Below are positions 63,649 through 64,000 of a DNA stretch of 64,000 nucleotides, in pieces; position 1 is the stretch's first letter; every line of letters begins with the position of its first letter. The position numbers and the translations under genes were made by a program. Source of the DNA: Anaerolineae bacterium (lineage in GTDB: Bacteria; Chloroflexota; Anaerolineae; Anaerolineales; E44-bin32); NCBI GenBank assembly GCA_011174825.1, contig DUEZ01000068.1, forward strand, positions 62,001 through 126,000, written 5' to 3'. A model generated the notes under the pieces. The model worked only from the letters and a program-made list of their open reading frames with translations. It did not search any database and was not told the DNA's origin.

Positions 63649-64000
63649 TTAACCAAGGGGAGAGTCACATTGAGGGCAGGTAAGCATCCTGGCCTCTACA
63701 ACGAATCCGCATTCATGACAGGTCTTGGGTTGAACGTGACCGAGCGGTGCGCCACATGCCACACAGTGAGGTTCTCCCATGGGATTCGCCGTGTAACAGT
63801 ACTCACAAACAAGCCTCCGCAGTCGCTCAGAGATTTCGTAGGAAGCGCCAAGGTTATCTGCAGTTCTCTCCAATGTATCCCATACCCTCTCGGTAAGCTG
63901 AAGCGAGGCGATATCTTCAGCTAGATCATCCAATCGAGCGATCAAGCTTAGAGGGTTGCGCAAAGCGGCAAGCGTGGTAATTCCTAAGCTTGCGACAATC
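63649..64000 (-). CDS. Double zinc-ribbon protein, C-terminal part (cut by window edge)
   Basis: On the minus strand the frame ends with TAA at 63649. The visible protein ends with two CxxC zinc-ribbon units: CEYCYTANPMGEPHCVACG and CHECGFVVEARMLTCPQCD. Upstream of an apparent TTG start at 63963 the frame stays open to the window edge, reading IVASLGITTLAAL before LRNPLSLIARLDD, so the true N-terminus probably lies outside. Function unknown. Confidence 0.75.
   Translation of the reverse strand, partial: IVASLGITTLAALRNPLSLIARLDDLAEDIASLQLTERVWDTLERTADNLGASYEISERLRRLVCEYCYTANPMGEPHCVACGAPLGHVQPKTCHECGFVVEARMLTCPQCDSPLG

Noticed and set aside
1-64000. tRNA or rRNA genes
   Set aside because: Scanning by eye for T-arm consensus and conserved rRNA stretches gave only matches inside coding regions; a tRNA search program would settle this.

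Overview
The window looks like a chromosomal segment from an uncultured or poorly characterised bacterium of the Chloroflexota, probably an Anaerolineae-like lineage. No rRNA or marker gene is present, so this is inference. It rests on the mix of gene families: an Agl23-type GT39 glycosyltransferase with NHL repeats, LVIVD and TolB-like propeller lipoproteins, a MscL with a zinc ribbon, CPBP proteases, many GNAT and DinB-like proteins, an F420-type LLM oxidoreductase and a ferredoxin-dependent 2-oxoacid oxidoreductase. It also rests on the abundant palindromic intergenic repeats (GTCATTGCGAG, GTCATCCTGAGC and GTAGGGGCG types). Base composition is moderate throughout. I found no tRNA, rRNA, CRISPR array, transposase or prophage.

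Layout. 1-8 kb: the end of an MBL-fold hydrolase, a CPBP protease, an LVIVD propeller protein, a choloylglycine-hydrolase-like enzyme carrying an inserted PDZ domain, and a large lipoprotein made of two tandem copies of one propeller region plus a TolB-like propeller. 8-14 kb: a GNAT protein, an archaeal-looking DUF211 plus CCC1-like pair, and a three-gene ABC-2 export operon. 13.6-23.8 kb: mostly single housekeeping or stress genes, including an isoprenylcysteine-methyltransferase-like protein, an APH-like kinase, RNase HI with a zinc ribbon, methyltransferases, DinB, CPBP, a GyrI-like protein, DUF1801, histidine phosphatase, Nudix, a META lipoprotein and MscL. 23.9-45 kb: a rubrerythrin-VIT iron transporter, more GNAT and DinB proteins, an aminotransferase, an F420-type oxidoreductase, a DRG-like GTPase, hydrolases, a divergent WYL regulator with an effector-binding protein, a SbcD-like phosphoesterase, and a membrane-protein gene split by an in-frame TAG. 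45-54 kb: the GT39-NHL fusion, SagB-like nitroreductase, an integrase-N-domain/HhH protein, enoyl-CoA hydratase, and a lipid kinase plus acyltransferase pair.

The clearest operons lie at the right end. On the minus strand are phnD, phnC and phnE, a phosphonate-type ABC importer. Its permease is about twice the usual size and its membrane domain is split by a long hydrophobic insertion. A strong hairpin and a palindromic repeat separate phnD from phnC-phnE. On the plus strand follow a Ca2+/Na+ exchanger fused to a UspA domain and a tight four-gene operon for a VOR/KOR-type 2-oxoacid:ferredoxin oxidoreductase (order delta, alpha, beta, gamma). This points to ferredoxin-linked oxidation of branched-chain or other 2-oxoacids.

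The most promising leads are the split PhnE, the PDZ-in-Ntn-hydrolase fusion, the amber-interrupted membrane gene, the DUF211/CCC1 pair, and the several unrelated palindrome families that fill most of the longer intergenic gaps. All functional calls come from motif recognition by eye; no database search was run.
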